A stretch of DNA of 53,952 nucleotides, taken from NCBI GenBank assembly GCA_028284775.1, contig JANQRB010000096.1:1-53952 (forward strand). The letters are read 5' to 3'. A program made the position numbers and the translations under genes. Shown here piece by piece: positions 1-7,438 of this stretch (positions are counted from its first letter, which is position 1; the number at the start of each line of letters is the position of its first letter). The notes beneath the pieces are model-generated. The model was not told where the DNA came from and ran no database searches. It worked only from the letters and a program-made list of their open reading frames with translations. Source of the DNA: Candidatus Kapaibacterium sp. (GTDB lineage Bacteria > Bacteroidota > Ignavibacteria > Kapaibacteriales > UBA7675).

Positions 1-1
1 A

Positions 2-1156
2 GAGCATTCGCCGGATGCCATAGTTGTCCACAGCGATGGCAAACTGGTCTACAGCAACCCCGCTGCCGCGCGACTGTTCGGTGCCGCCGGTACGGACGAA
101 ATGCTCGGCATGCCGATAATGCGGCTGGTGCATCCGGACTATCGCGACTTCGTGAAGCAGCGCGTGGCGGGCGTGTTGGAGCAGAAGCGCATCGCGCCCC
201 TCGCGGAAGAAAAATTCCTGCGGCTGAATGGAATGCCGATCGACGTCGAAGTCGCCGGCATACCGATCGATTTCAACGGCGCGGCGGCCGTTCAGGTCGT
301 CATCCGCGATATCTCGGCCCGCAAACATGACGAAGCGGCGCTGCAGCAAGCCAAGCTGGATTTGGAGTCTGCCAACGAAGAGCTGGAACGACGCGTCAGC
401 GAGCGCACCTCGGATCTGCGGCAGGCGATGTCGAACCTTAACACCGCGCTGAAAAAGGAAAAAGAACTGGGTGAATTGAAGACGCGCTTCGTTTCCCTGG
501 TCTCACACGAGTTTCGGACACCCCTGGCGGGCATTCTTTCCAGCGCCGAGTTGCTGGACCGCTACCAACAGTCTATCGATGCGGAAGAGCGCGAGCGGAT
601 CTTTGAGCGAATCTACAGCGCCGTCGCACACATGACGGCAATTCTCGAGAATGTCCTGGCGATGAGCAGCAGCGAATCGGAGGGACAACACTGTAAGCCG
701 GAAATACTGCAGGTGGAGTCTCTGGCCAAAGAAGCAATCGGCACGGCGCAGGCCGAGCTGGATCAGTCCCGCCATATCGAGCTTGCCCTGGAAGGTACGC
801 CGCGACGCGCCAGTCTCGATCCCAGTCTGACCCATCATATTCTGATCAACCTGTTGAACAATGCGTTGAAATACTCGACGGTCGACACACCGGTGCGGCT
901 GCTGCTTCAGTTTGCACCGCAGTCGATAGTTTTCACGGTGACGGATTATGGTCTCGGAATACCCGCCGAGGACATCGACCGCATATTCGAACCCTTCCAC
1001 CGTGCACAAAATGTCAGTGTCATTCAAGGTACGGGTCTGGGACTGGCAATCGTCAAGCAATGCGTTGAAATTCATGGAGGCGAGATATCGGTCGTCAGCG
1101 AGTTGGGGGTCGGCACCTCGATCAGGGTGGAATTGCCTGAGAAAAGTGCAGGATAA
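2..1156 (+). CDS. PAS-domain sensor histidine kinase, 5' end missing
   Basis: The frame is open from base 2, so the gene begins before the window; 384 residues are visible. The visible start lies inside a PAS fold (DAIVV..DGKLVYSNPAAARLFG), which continues to about residue 110. A heptad-rich linker follows (LDLESANEELERRVSERT). The HisKA box is LVSHEFRTPL, with the phospho-accepting His encoded at 506-508. The ATPase domain shows the N box (LINLLNNALKYS), G1 (DYGLGIP) and G2 (GTGLGLAIV). No receiver domain follows, so this is a classical kinase that should phosphorylate a separate response regulator; none is encoded nearby. Membrane segments, if any, would lie upstream of the window. The ATG at 101 is internal to the PAS domain and is not the true start. 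The input signal is unknown. Confidence 0.93.
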   Translation, partial: EHSPDAIVVHSDGKLVYSNPAAARLFGAAGTDEMLGMPIMRLVHPDYRDFVKQRVAGVLEQKRIAPLAEEKFLRLNGMPIDVEVAGIPIDFNGAAAVQVVIRDISARKHDEAALQQAKLDLESANEELERRVSERTSDLRQAMSNLNTALKKEKELGELKTRFVSLVSHEFRTPLAGILSSAELLDRYQQSIDAEERERIFERIYSAVAHMTAILENVLAMSSSESEGQHCKPEILQVESLAKEAIGTAQAELDQSRHIELALEGTPRRASLDPSLTHHILINLLNNALKYSTVDTPVRLLLQFAPQSIVFTVTDYGLGIPAEDIDRIFEPFHRAQNVSVIQGTGLGLAIVKQCVEIHGGEISVVSELGVGTSIRVELPEKSAG

Positions 1157-1473
1157 AGGGATGGCAAGCACTGCTGAGGCCCCGGCGTGCAATCCGGCGG
1201 ACCGACGATTATGCGGAGTACCTGTTCTGTAGGCAAGTTCTTAGGACCGCGATCCCATGGAGTCTCGGCAGCGGATTCCCGGCGAATGAAACGGGTGGAG
1301 CACACTTCGTTCGCCGCTTGTTCGTATTGCAATTTGCATTTGTGACAGCCGGACTGAAAATTGTCTTTTGCGAGAATTCTACTGGTACCCGGGGCCGCCC
1401 TTACTATTGGCGGGAGACGAATTCAACGCTCGCATCGAATACCAAAGTGCCACGAAGGAATAGTCATCTAGCC
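1157..1473. other. Intergenic stretch upstream of the TPR kinase
   Basis: 317 bases with no convincing gene. An in-frame ATG/TTG-led extension of the next gene exists from 1318, but its translation is low-complexity, lacks any family signature and has no ribosome site. I therefore treat it as leader. An AT-richer patch around 1318-1375 contains TTG and TTTG words reminiscent of Bacteroidota promoters, but the spacing fits poorly. I make no firm promoter call. Confidence 0.4.
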
Positions 1474-3960
1474 ATGAGCAGCGAGATAGCTCAACTGGAA
1501 GAGACACTTGGGAAGGCCAGGTCAGCAGACGCCAGAATCGCTGCGCTGACGGCACTGGCGGAGCACCTGCTCGATACGGATCTCACGCGCGCCGAGGAGC
1601 TTGCCTCATCAGCCTGGCGCGAGAGCGTGGACGCCCTGCGAGCCCTGAGCTCGGAACAGTCGACTCCCGTGCTGCGATGGTGTCTGGCCGAGAGTTTTCG
1701 CATCCGCGCCTTGTGTGCCAGCCGCCGCGGGACTCATCAGAAGGCACTGCAACTCTTTGCCAATGCGGAAGAGGAATACGAAGGGTTGAACAAAAAACCG
1801 GAGCTGGCGGTATTGCAGCGCTGCATCGGCGAAGAGCTGGAACGCAGCGGTGACGAGCTCGCAGCCCTGGAACGCTACCGCCGCTCCCTGAAACTCTTTC
1901 GCGACTGCGGCACGAAGGCCGAGATCAACGCCGCCATTCTGAAACTGGCCAAAAAACACTTTGAAAGCGCCGATTACGGCGTTGCGATAGGCCTGTACCG
2001 GGAAAATCTCATCCTTCACCGCGAGGACGACAACAAGCTTGGTGAAGCCGATGCGCTGCTGAATATCGGCAACGTTCACTGGGGCCTGGGCGAGTTCGAC
2101 GCGGCGCTCGAAGCCTACGGCACCAGTCGCGAGCTGCTCGAACAGCTTGACGAAAAAAAATCGCTTGCATCGGCATATAACAACCTTGGCGCAGTCTATC
2201 TCTATAAAGGTGAATACGCCCTGGTCCTGGAGTATTTTCTCAAGGCGCTGTCATTGCGCAGGGAATGCGGTGACGAGGAAAACATTGCCGGTTCGCTGCT
2301 CAATGTCGGCAATGTCTATTTTCACCTGGGGCACTTTTCACCCGCTTTGGAATACTACCTTCAGAGCCTTGAGTACAACGAAGGAATCGGCGATAAACGT
2401 GTTGCCGGCGATGTTCTGATGAATCTCGGCGCTGTGTACGAAAACACGGACGACAGCGAGCAGGCCCTGGAACATTACCTGCAAAGTCTGGAGATTCGCA
2501 CTGATATTGGCGACAAGGCGAGCATCGGAGCGACGCTCATCAACATTGCGATGCTGTATCTTAACCGCGGCGATGTCGAGAGATCCCTTGACTATGCCGG
2601 AATGTGCCTCAACAACTGCCGCAAGATCGGAGATCGTCGTGTTGAGTCCTACGCCCTGCAGGGAATGGGCGAGGCGTATCTTAAGGTCGAAGACTACGAC
2701 AGAGCATTCGAATTATTCCAGGAGGCGCTCGGCATTCGGCGCGACCTGGAATACAAGACCGGGATCGCCGAAACATTGCGCACTCTGGGGGCCGTCCTGC
2801 TTTCCCGCCAGCAGCCTGCCGAAGCCCTGCCGCGACTGGAGGAAGCTCTTGCAATTGCCCGCGAAATCAATGAAAAAGAGCAGATTCAGACTACCTTGTT
2901 TGCGATCGCTGAAGTGATGGAGCAGAGCGGCGATGTTAATAGAGCATTGGAATATTACAAAGAGAGCCGCCGCGTGCGTGAGGATGCGCTTACCGAAGAC
3001 AACGCCGAAAAAATTGCTAATCTGAAAGTTCTGCACCAGGTGGAACAATCCCGCAAGGAAAAGGAAATCTACCGTCTGAAATATGTCGAGCTGGAAGCCG
3101 CCAACACCGAAATCAGCCGCCAGCAGGAAATACTGGAAGAGCAGGCTGTCAAAATCGAGCTGAAAAACACGGAGCTCCAGGAGCGCAATACGCAGCTGGA
3201 ACAGCTAATCCAGGAAAAAAATGAATTTCTGGGCATCACCTCACACGACCTCAAAAATCCGGTTTCCGCCGTGTCCTTAATTGCGGAGTTTTTGGTAGAC
3301 GATGCCGATGAACTCAGCGCTGAGGAATTGCGCGACTATGGCCGTGATATATTGAACAGCACTGAATCAATGACGGCCATTATTCGCAACCTGCTGGACA
3401 TCAACCGTCTAGAATCGGGTAAGATCACATTCCGCATGACCGCCATTAACCTGCGGCTGATAGCCTATAACATGGTTGTTAAATACCGGCGGCGGGCTGA
3501 CAAAAAACGAATCACACTGTTGTACGAGTCCGAATCGTCGGACTGCATTGCCTGGGCCGACGAAGATGTGATGGAGCAAATAGCCGATAATCTCATATCC
3601 AATGCCGTAAAATATTCCCCCTTCGACAAGCGCGTGTGGGTTAAAGTCGCAGCGTCCGAAGAGGCCGTGCGGATGGAAGTTCGCGATGAAGGCCCCGGCA
3701 TTGCCAGTGAAGATATTCCGCGACTCTTCAAAAAATATACCCGGCTGCGGGCCAGACCGACAGGCGGCGAACATTCGACCGGACTGGGACTTTCGATCGT
3801 GAAGAAACTGGTCGAGGAAATGCAGGGAAAAGTCTGGTGCGAAAGCGTTCAGGGACAGGGCGCCACATTTATCGTGGAAATGCAGAGTCATCCAGGTCCG
3901 ACCGCGAATCAGGCAGGAGAGAAGGCGGTCGGCTACGAACAGACGGAGTCCATACTGTAA
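1474..3960 (+). CDS. TPR-repeat cytoplasmic sensor histidine kinase
   Basis: An 828-residue protein. I chose the ATG at 1474 because a GAAGGA lies just upstream and the family-like sequence (MSSEIAQLEETL) starts there. An upstream in-frame start at 1318 would add 52 unrelated residues. About ten TPR units span residues 60-480, with repeated patterns such as LNIGNVYFHLGHFSPALEYY. A coiled coil follows (about 500-580, rich in E, Q and L). The HisKA box is ITSHDLKNPVSAV, with His591, and the ATPase domain shows NLISNAVKYS, DEGPGI and TGLGLSIV. There is no signal peptide, membrane segment or receiver domain, so it is probably soluble and senses through protein contacts at the TPRs. This architecture is common in Bacteroidota. 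It stands alone between the upstream PAS kinase and a cyclophilin gene, and its partner regulator is unknown. Confidence 0.92.
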   Translation: MSSEIAQLEETLGKARSADARIAALTALAEHLLDTDLTRAEELASSAWRESVDALRALSSEQSTPVLRWCLAESFRIRALCASRRGTHQKALQLFANAEEEYEGLNKKPELAVLQRCIGEELERSGDELAALERYRRSLKLFRDCGTKAEINAAILKLAKKHFESADYGVAIGLYRENLILHREDDNKLGEADALLNIGNVHWGLGEFDAALEAYGTSRELLEQLDEKKSLASAYNNLGAVYLYKGEYALVLEYFLKALSLRRECGDEENIAGSLLNVGNVYFHLGHFSPALEYYLQSLEYNEGIGDKRVAGDVLMNLGAVYENTDDSEQALEHYLQSLEIRTDIGDKASIGATLINIAMLYLNRGDVERSLDYAGMCLNNCRKIGDRRVESYALQGMGEAYLKVEDYDRAFELFQEALGIRRDLEYKTGIAETLRTLGAVLLSRQQPAEALPRLEEALAIAREINEKEQIQTTLFAIAEVMEQSGDVNRALEYYKESRRVREDALTEDNAEKIANLKVLHQVEQSRKEKEIYRLKYVELEAANTEISRQQEILEEQAVKIELKNTELQERNTQLEQLIQEKNEFLGITSHDLKNPVSAVSLIAEFLVDDADELSAEELRDYGRDILNSTESMTAIIRNLLDINRLESGKITFRMTAINLRLIAYNMVVKYRRRADKKRITLLYESESSDCIAWADEDVMEQIADNLISNAVKYSPFDKRVWVKVAASEEAVRMEVRDEGPGIASEDIPRLFKKYTRLRARPTGGEHSTGLGLSIVKKLVEEMQGKVWCESVQGQGATFIVEMQSHPGPTANQAGEKAVGYEQTESIL

Positions 3961-4114
3961 TCAAAGCACTGTGGTAAGGCCGTCCTTCATATCTTGGATA
4001 AGAACAAGAAATGTGCTATCATCGCAAGTTTCTAAGCTGCCTGCGTCCCAATGACATAGACGCCTAATGTTGTTTATACAAGTATATTAATTACCTGTTG
4101 ACGGGAGAAACATC

Positions 4115-4759
4115 ATGAAGTCATTCTGGGTGGTAATTATCGCGCTGCTTATGACGGCGCCTGTTGTCAATTGCCAGAAATCATCTAACAAATCCAAGGA
4201 GAACGACAAGTTGACAGCCACGATCAAAACCGACAAGGGAGAAATCAAAGTCGAGCTATTCGGAAGCCAGACGCCGCTGACGGTTGCAAACTTCGTCAAT
4301 CTGTCGCGTCGCGGCTATTTCGACGGCATTAAGTTTCACCGTGTAATTTCCGGTTTTATGATTCAGGGCGGCGATCCCACCGGCACAGGATCCGGAAGCC
4401 CGGGCTATCGCTTTGAAGATGAGTTCTCGCCTACGCTCAAGCATGACAGTCCTGGCATCCTTTCGATGGCTAATGCCGGGCCCGGCACCAATGGCAGCCA
4501 GTTTTTCATTACGCACGTACCGACGCCGCATCTGGACAGTATGCACAGTGTCTTCGGCAAGGTGATCAACGACAGAAACAAGGACGGCCAGACCTCGCAG
4601 GATGTCGTGGACGCGATCCGTCAGGGTGACAAGATTACGACAATTATCATCACCGGCGAAGCGACACCGGAAATGAAAGCCGTGCAGAATCGCATCGACA
4701 AGTTCAATGCCGTTCTGGATCGCAAGTTTCCGAAGCTCAAGAAAGCCGAAAAGCTTTGA
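4115..4759 (+). CDS. Cyclophilin-type peptidyl-prolyl isomerase, probable lipoprotein
   Basis: A 214-residue peptidyl-prolyl cis-trans isomerase expected to assist folding of exported proteins. The N-terminus is a signal peptide (MKSFWVVIIALLM) ending at VVNC, a plausible but non-canonical lipobox with Asn before Cys21. Anchoring to a membrane is therefore likely but not certain. The cyclophilin core shows FHRVISGFMIQGGDP, then GPGTNGSQFFI and the closing HSVFGKV. The active-site Arg of FHR and the QGGDP and NGSQFF elements are all present. The start has GACGGGAGAAACATC upstream, giving a reasonable ribosome site. The gene is monocistronic by spacing and is followed by a hairpin terminator candidate at 4799-4826. 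Confidence 0.93.
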   Translation: MKSFWVVIIALLMTAPVVNCQKSSNKSKENDKLTATIKTDKGEIKVELFGSQTPLTVANFVNLSRRGYFDGIKFHRVISGFMIQGGDPTGTGSGSPGYRFEDEFSPTLKHDSPGILSMANAGPGTNGSQFFITHVPTPHLDSMHSVFGKVINDRNKDGQTSQDVVDAIRQGDKITTIIITGEATPEMKAVQNRIDKFNAVLDRKFPKLKKAEKL

Positions 4760-4798
4760 CGGCCTTCGACCCTAGAATTTTGTGTCCGACAGATGCAG

Positions 4799-4826
4799 GT
4801 CCTTTCCGATCGAATTCGGGAAGGAC
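4799..4826 (+). terminator. Hairpin after the cyclophilin gene
   Basis: A nine-pair stem (GTCCTTTCC / GGGAAGGAC, one G-T wobble) encloses a GATCGAATTC loop and is followed by only a short T run (CTTTG). It lies 40 bases past the stop codon. It could be a modest intrinsic terminator or a 3'-end stabiliser. A second hairpin (CCGACAG / CTGTCGG) lies at 4883-4908. Confidence 0.45.
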
Positions 4827-4994
4827 TTTGCTGTCTTCAGGCGATCCTGCCGCTGGTTTGTAATTTGTTGCAAGTAATAGCGCCGACAGTTTTTGTCATT
4901 GCTGTCGGAGAAGGGCGTTTTCCGCCGGAATTGCTCCGGTTAACGAAGTCCGGCACGGATTTCCGGACGGGCTGGATTCCAGGGAACATTGAAG

Positions 4995-6059
4995 ATGCTA
5001 AAACTCCAAAAGCCGCCAAAGCTCAGTCCCGGTGATACTGTTGCGGCCATTTCGCTGTCCTGGGGCGGTCCCGGCGCGTACCCGCATCGCTATGCTGCCG
5101 GGAAGCGCCAGTTGATGGAGGAGTTTGACCTGCGAGTCGTCGAGACGGCCCACGCTTTACATCCGCCGGAATGGCTGGCGCGTAATCCGCAGGCGCGCGC
5201 GGAAGATCTTATGTCCGCCTTCGCCGATCCTGCCGTCAACGCCATCGTCTCCACGATCGGAGGCGAAGATTCCATTCGCATCCTGCCTTACCTCGATTTC
5301 GATGTCATTCGCGCCAATCCCAAGATTTTTCTCGGCTATTCCGATAGCACCGTGACGCACTTCGCCTGTCTGAAGGCGGGCCTGGGCAGCTTCTACGGTC
5401 CATCGATCATGGCAAACTTCGCGGAGAATGGCGGAATCTTTCCCTATATGAGCAGAGCCTTGCGTTCCCTGCTCTTTCAGGCGACGCCGGCGGGAGAGCT
5501 GCCGCCAAACGGCGAGGGCTGGACGGTGGAGCGCCTCGATTGGGCCGACTCTTCGCTTCAGCAGCAGGCGCGTCGCCTGCAAAAGCCTGGCGGCTGGAAC
5601 TTTCTGCAAGGCAGCGGTGTCAGCGAAGGCCCCCTGATCGGCGGTTGCCTGGAGGTGCTGGATTGGCTGCGCGGAAGCTCGGTCTGGCCGGAGCCGGAGC
5701 AATGGGAGGGTGCGGTCCTGTTTCTCGAAACATCGGAAGAAAAACCGCCGCCCTTGCATGTGCATCGCATGCTGCGCTGCCTGGCGGCACAGGGCATTCT
5801 GCGGCGCATTTCGGCCATTCTGCTCGGCCGTCCGGGCGGTCAGACGCCGACGGCTGAATTCGCCCTTTACGATCAGGCGCTTCTGAAGGTCGTCAATGAC
5901 GAAGAAGGTCTACAGGATTTGCCGATCGTGACGGGGATGGATTTCGGCCATACCGATCCGATGCTGACCTTACCCTATGGCGTTCACGCGCGCGTAGACT
6001 GCGAAGGCAGGAGCGTCGCTTTGATTGAAGCCGCGGTGACAGCGCCCGAGCCGTCTTGA
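4995..6059 (+). CDS. LD-carboxypeptidase / MccF-like S66 serine peptidase
   Basis: A 354-residue member of peptidase family S66. These enzymes cleave an L-D peptide bond of muropeptides (LdcA) or deacylate microcin C-like peptide-nucleotides (MccF). The nucleophile motif IFLGYSDST puts Ser at residue 116, at the family's usual place. The likely Glu is in FLETSEEKPPPLH and the His in GMDFGHTDPML. The N-terminal strand GDTVAAISLSWGGPG and the STIGGEDS loop are also typical. The MccF branch is favoured by the ACLKAGLGSFYGPSIM stretch and the PPPLHVHRML segment, but I cannot separate the two functions from sequence alone. The ATG at 4995 has AGGGA about ten bases upstream; a TTG two codons earlier is possible. 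There is no signal peptide, so it is cytoplasmic. Confidence 0.88.
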   Translation: MLKLQKPPKLSPGDTVAAISLSWGGPGAYPHRYAAGKRQLMEEFDLRVVETAHALHPPEWLARNPQARAEDLMSAFADPAVNAIVSTIGGEDSIRILPYLDFDVIRANPKIFLGYSDSTVTHFACLKAGLGSFYGPSIMANFAENGGIFPYMSRALRSLLFQATPAGELPPNGEGWTVERLDWADSSLQQQARRLQKPGGWNFLQGSGVSEGPLIGGCLEVLDWLRGSSVWPEPEQWEGAVLFLETSEEKPPPLHVHRMLRCLAAQGILRRISAILLGRPGGQTPTAEFALYDQALLKVVNDEEGLQDLPIVTGMDFGHTDPMLTLPYGVHARVDCEGRSVALIEAAVTAPEPS

Positions 6060-6152
6060 GGTCATGCATATCCGTTTCAACCGGTGGGGATTTGGCAAGG
6101 CATCAATAGCGCATTTCAGAAAATTGTTTCACTCAACTATAGCGGTTCAGGT

Positions 6153-7142
6153 ATGCAACTTCAATTGGAATCACCACTAGACATGCACTTGCATTTGCGT
6201 CAGGACGACATGCTGAAGATTGTTGCGCCCTTGAGTGCGGCCAGCTTCGCCGGCGCGGTCATAATGCCGAATCTACTTCCGCCGGTCGACAGCGCCGAGC
6301 GCCTGGCAAACTATCGCAGGGCCATTGACGCGGCAGTCGGCGATCTGACATTTGAACCGTATATGACGCTCTTTTTTCGTGACTACAGCGAAGGCGAGCT
6401 GCTGACGCTGCGTGAACATATCATCGGCATCAAGCTGTATCCGGCCGGCGTGACAACGAACAGTGATGCCGGCGTCGCCGCCCTGGAAGCAGCCGAATCG
6501 ACGATCGGTCGGATGGAGGACTTAGGCATTCCGCTGCTGGTGCACGGCGAGACGAACGATTTTGTGATGGATCGTGAAGAAGCCTTCCTGTCGGTCTATG
6601 ATCGTCTGGCGCAGCGCTTTCCGCGCCTGCAGATCACCATGGAACATATCACCACGCGGCGGGCCGTCGAACTGCTGGAGCGCCACGACAATTTGCGTGC
6701 GACGGTAACGCTCCACCATTTGCTGATAACGCTGGACGATCTGGCGGGCGGCCTGCTCAATCCGCATCTCTTCTGCAAGCCGATCGCCAAGCGACCCGAA
6801 GATCGCCAGGCATTGCTGGAAGCCGCGCTGGCGGCCCACCCGCGGCTGATGTTCGGCAGCGATTCAGCGCCGCATCCGCTGAGCAGCAAAGAATGCTCGG
6901 GTTGCGCGGCGGGCGTTTTTACAGCGCCGATCGCCCTCCCGATGCTGGCTGAACTTTTCGAGCGCCATGGAGCATTGGACAAACTTCAGGATTTTGTGTC
7001 CGGCAACGCGCAACGTCTTTACGGCATCACGCCGCCGCCGAAAGTCGTCAGACTGCACAAAGAGGAGTTTCATATTCCAGCCGCCTACGGACCGGTGGTG
7101 CCCATGAATGCCGGAGGAACTGTTACATGGTGTCTATCGTAG
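6153..7142 (+). CDS. pyrC: Dihydroorotase, E. coli-type (class II)
   Basis: A 329-residue amidohydrolase that reversibly cyclises N-carbamoyl-aspartate to dihydroorotate in pyrimidine synthesis. The metal-binding start is MHLHLRQDD (His12 and His14). The carbamylated-lysine region is IGIKLYPAGVTTNSDAG, further zinc ligands lie in LVHGE and ITMEHITT, and the catalytic Asp in MFGSDSAPH. Length and motifs match the short PyrC type rather than the long PyrC/AllB type. I chose the ATG at 6153 because the family begins a few residues before the HLH motif; the extension back to 6084 adds 23 unmatched residues. No other pyrimidine gene is adjacent. Confidence 0.95.
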   Translation: MQLQLESPLDMHLHLRQDDMLKIVAPLSAASFAGAVIMPNLLPPVDSAERLANYRRAIDAAVGDLTFEPYMTLFFRDYSEGELLTLREHIIGIKLYPAGVTTNSDAGVAALEAAESTIGRMEDLGIPLLVHGETNDFVMDREEAFLSVYDRLAQRFPRLQITMEHITTRRAVELLERHDNLRATVTLHHLLITLDDLAGGLLNPHLFCKPIAKRPEDRQALLEAALAAHPRLMFGSDSAPHPLSSKECSGCAAGVFTAPIALPMLAELFERHGALDKLQDFVSGNAQRLYGITPPPKVVRLHKEEFHIPAAYGPVVPMNAGGTVTWCLS

Positions 7143-7438
7143 TCGATTCTTTTGTCCCGCCGCCTTGATAAATTGTTGCGTAGACGTCGCGAATTACCTA
7201 TGTTCCGCTCGTGCAATGGCCAAAAACTGTAATTAGATTCGCATTTCCTGATACCGTCCGATTGAAGCTGTTCGTCGAGATTTCCTGACGATTCACGGCG
7301 ACGATCAGGAGGCGGTTTTTCCAATAAGCGGCGAAAGATTACTCCAGCGTGCAATTATAGTAGATCATGGTGGATGCCCGGGGAAGGCGCCGCCGAACAA
7401 CACGGGCTGATTTGTTGTAGATCATTCGCAAAAACGTT
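7143..7438. other. Intergenic stretch upstream of the hybrid kinase
   Basis: 296 bases without a gene. It holds two copies of GTAGATCAT on the same strand (about 7360 and 7417), which could be a regulator's half-sites or chance. The hybrid kinase's ATG at 7439 has no strong ribosome site. Confidence 0.3.

Noticed and set aside
1318..1473. 52-residue N-terminal extension of the TPR kinase
   Set aside because: Sequence is unrelated to the family and has no ribosome site; ATG at 1474 is better.
7359..7425. Direct repeat GTAGATCAT x2
   Set aside because: Nine bases at irregular context; could be chance and no regulator is indicated.
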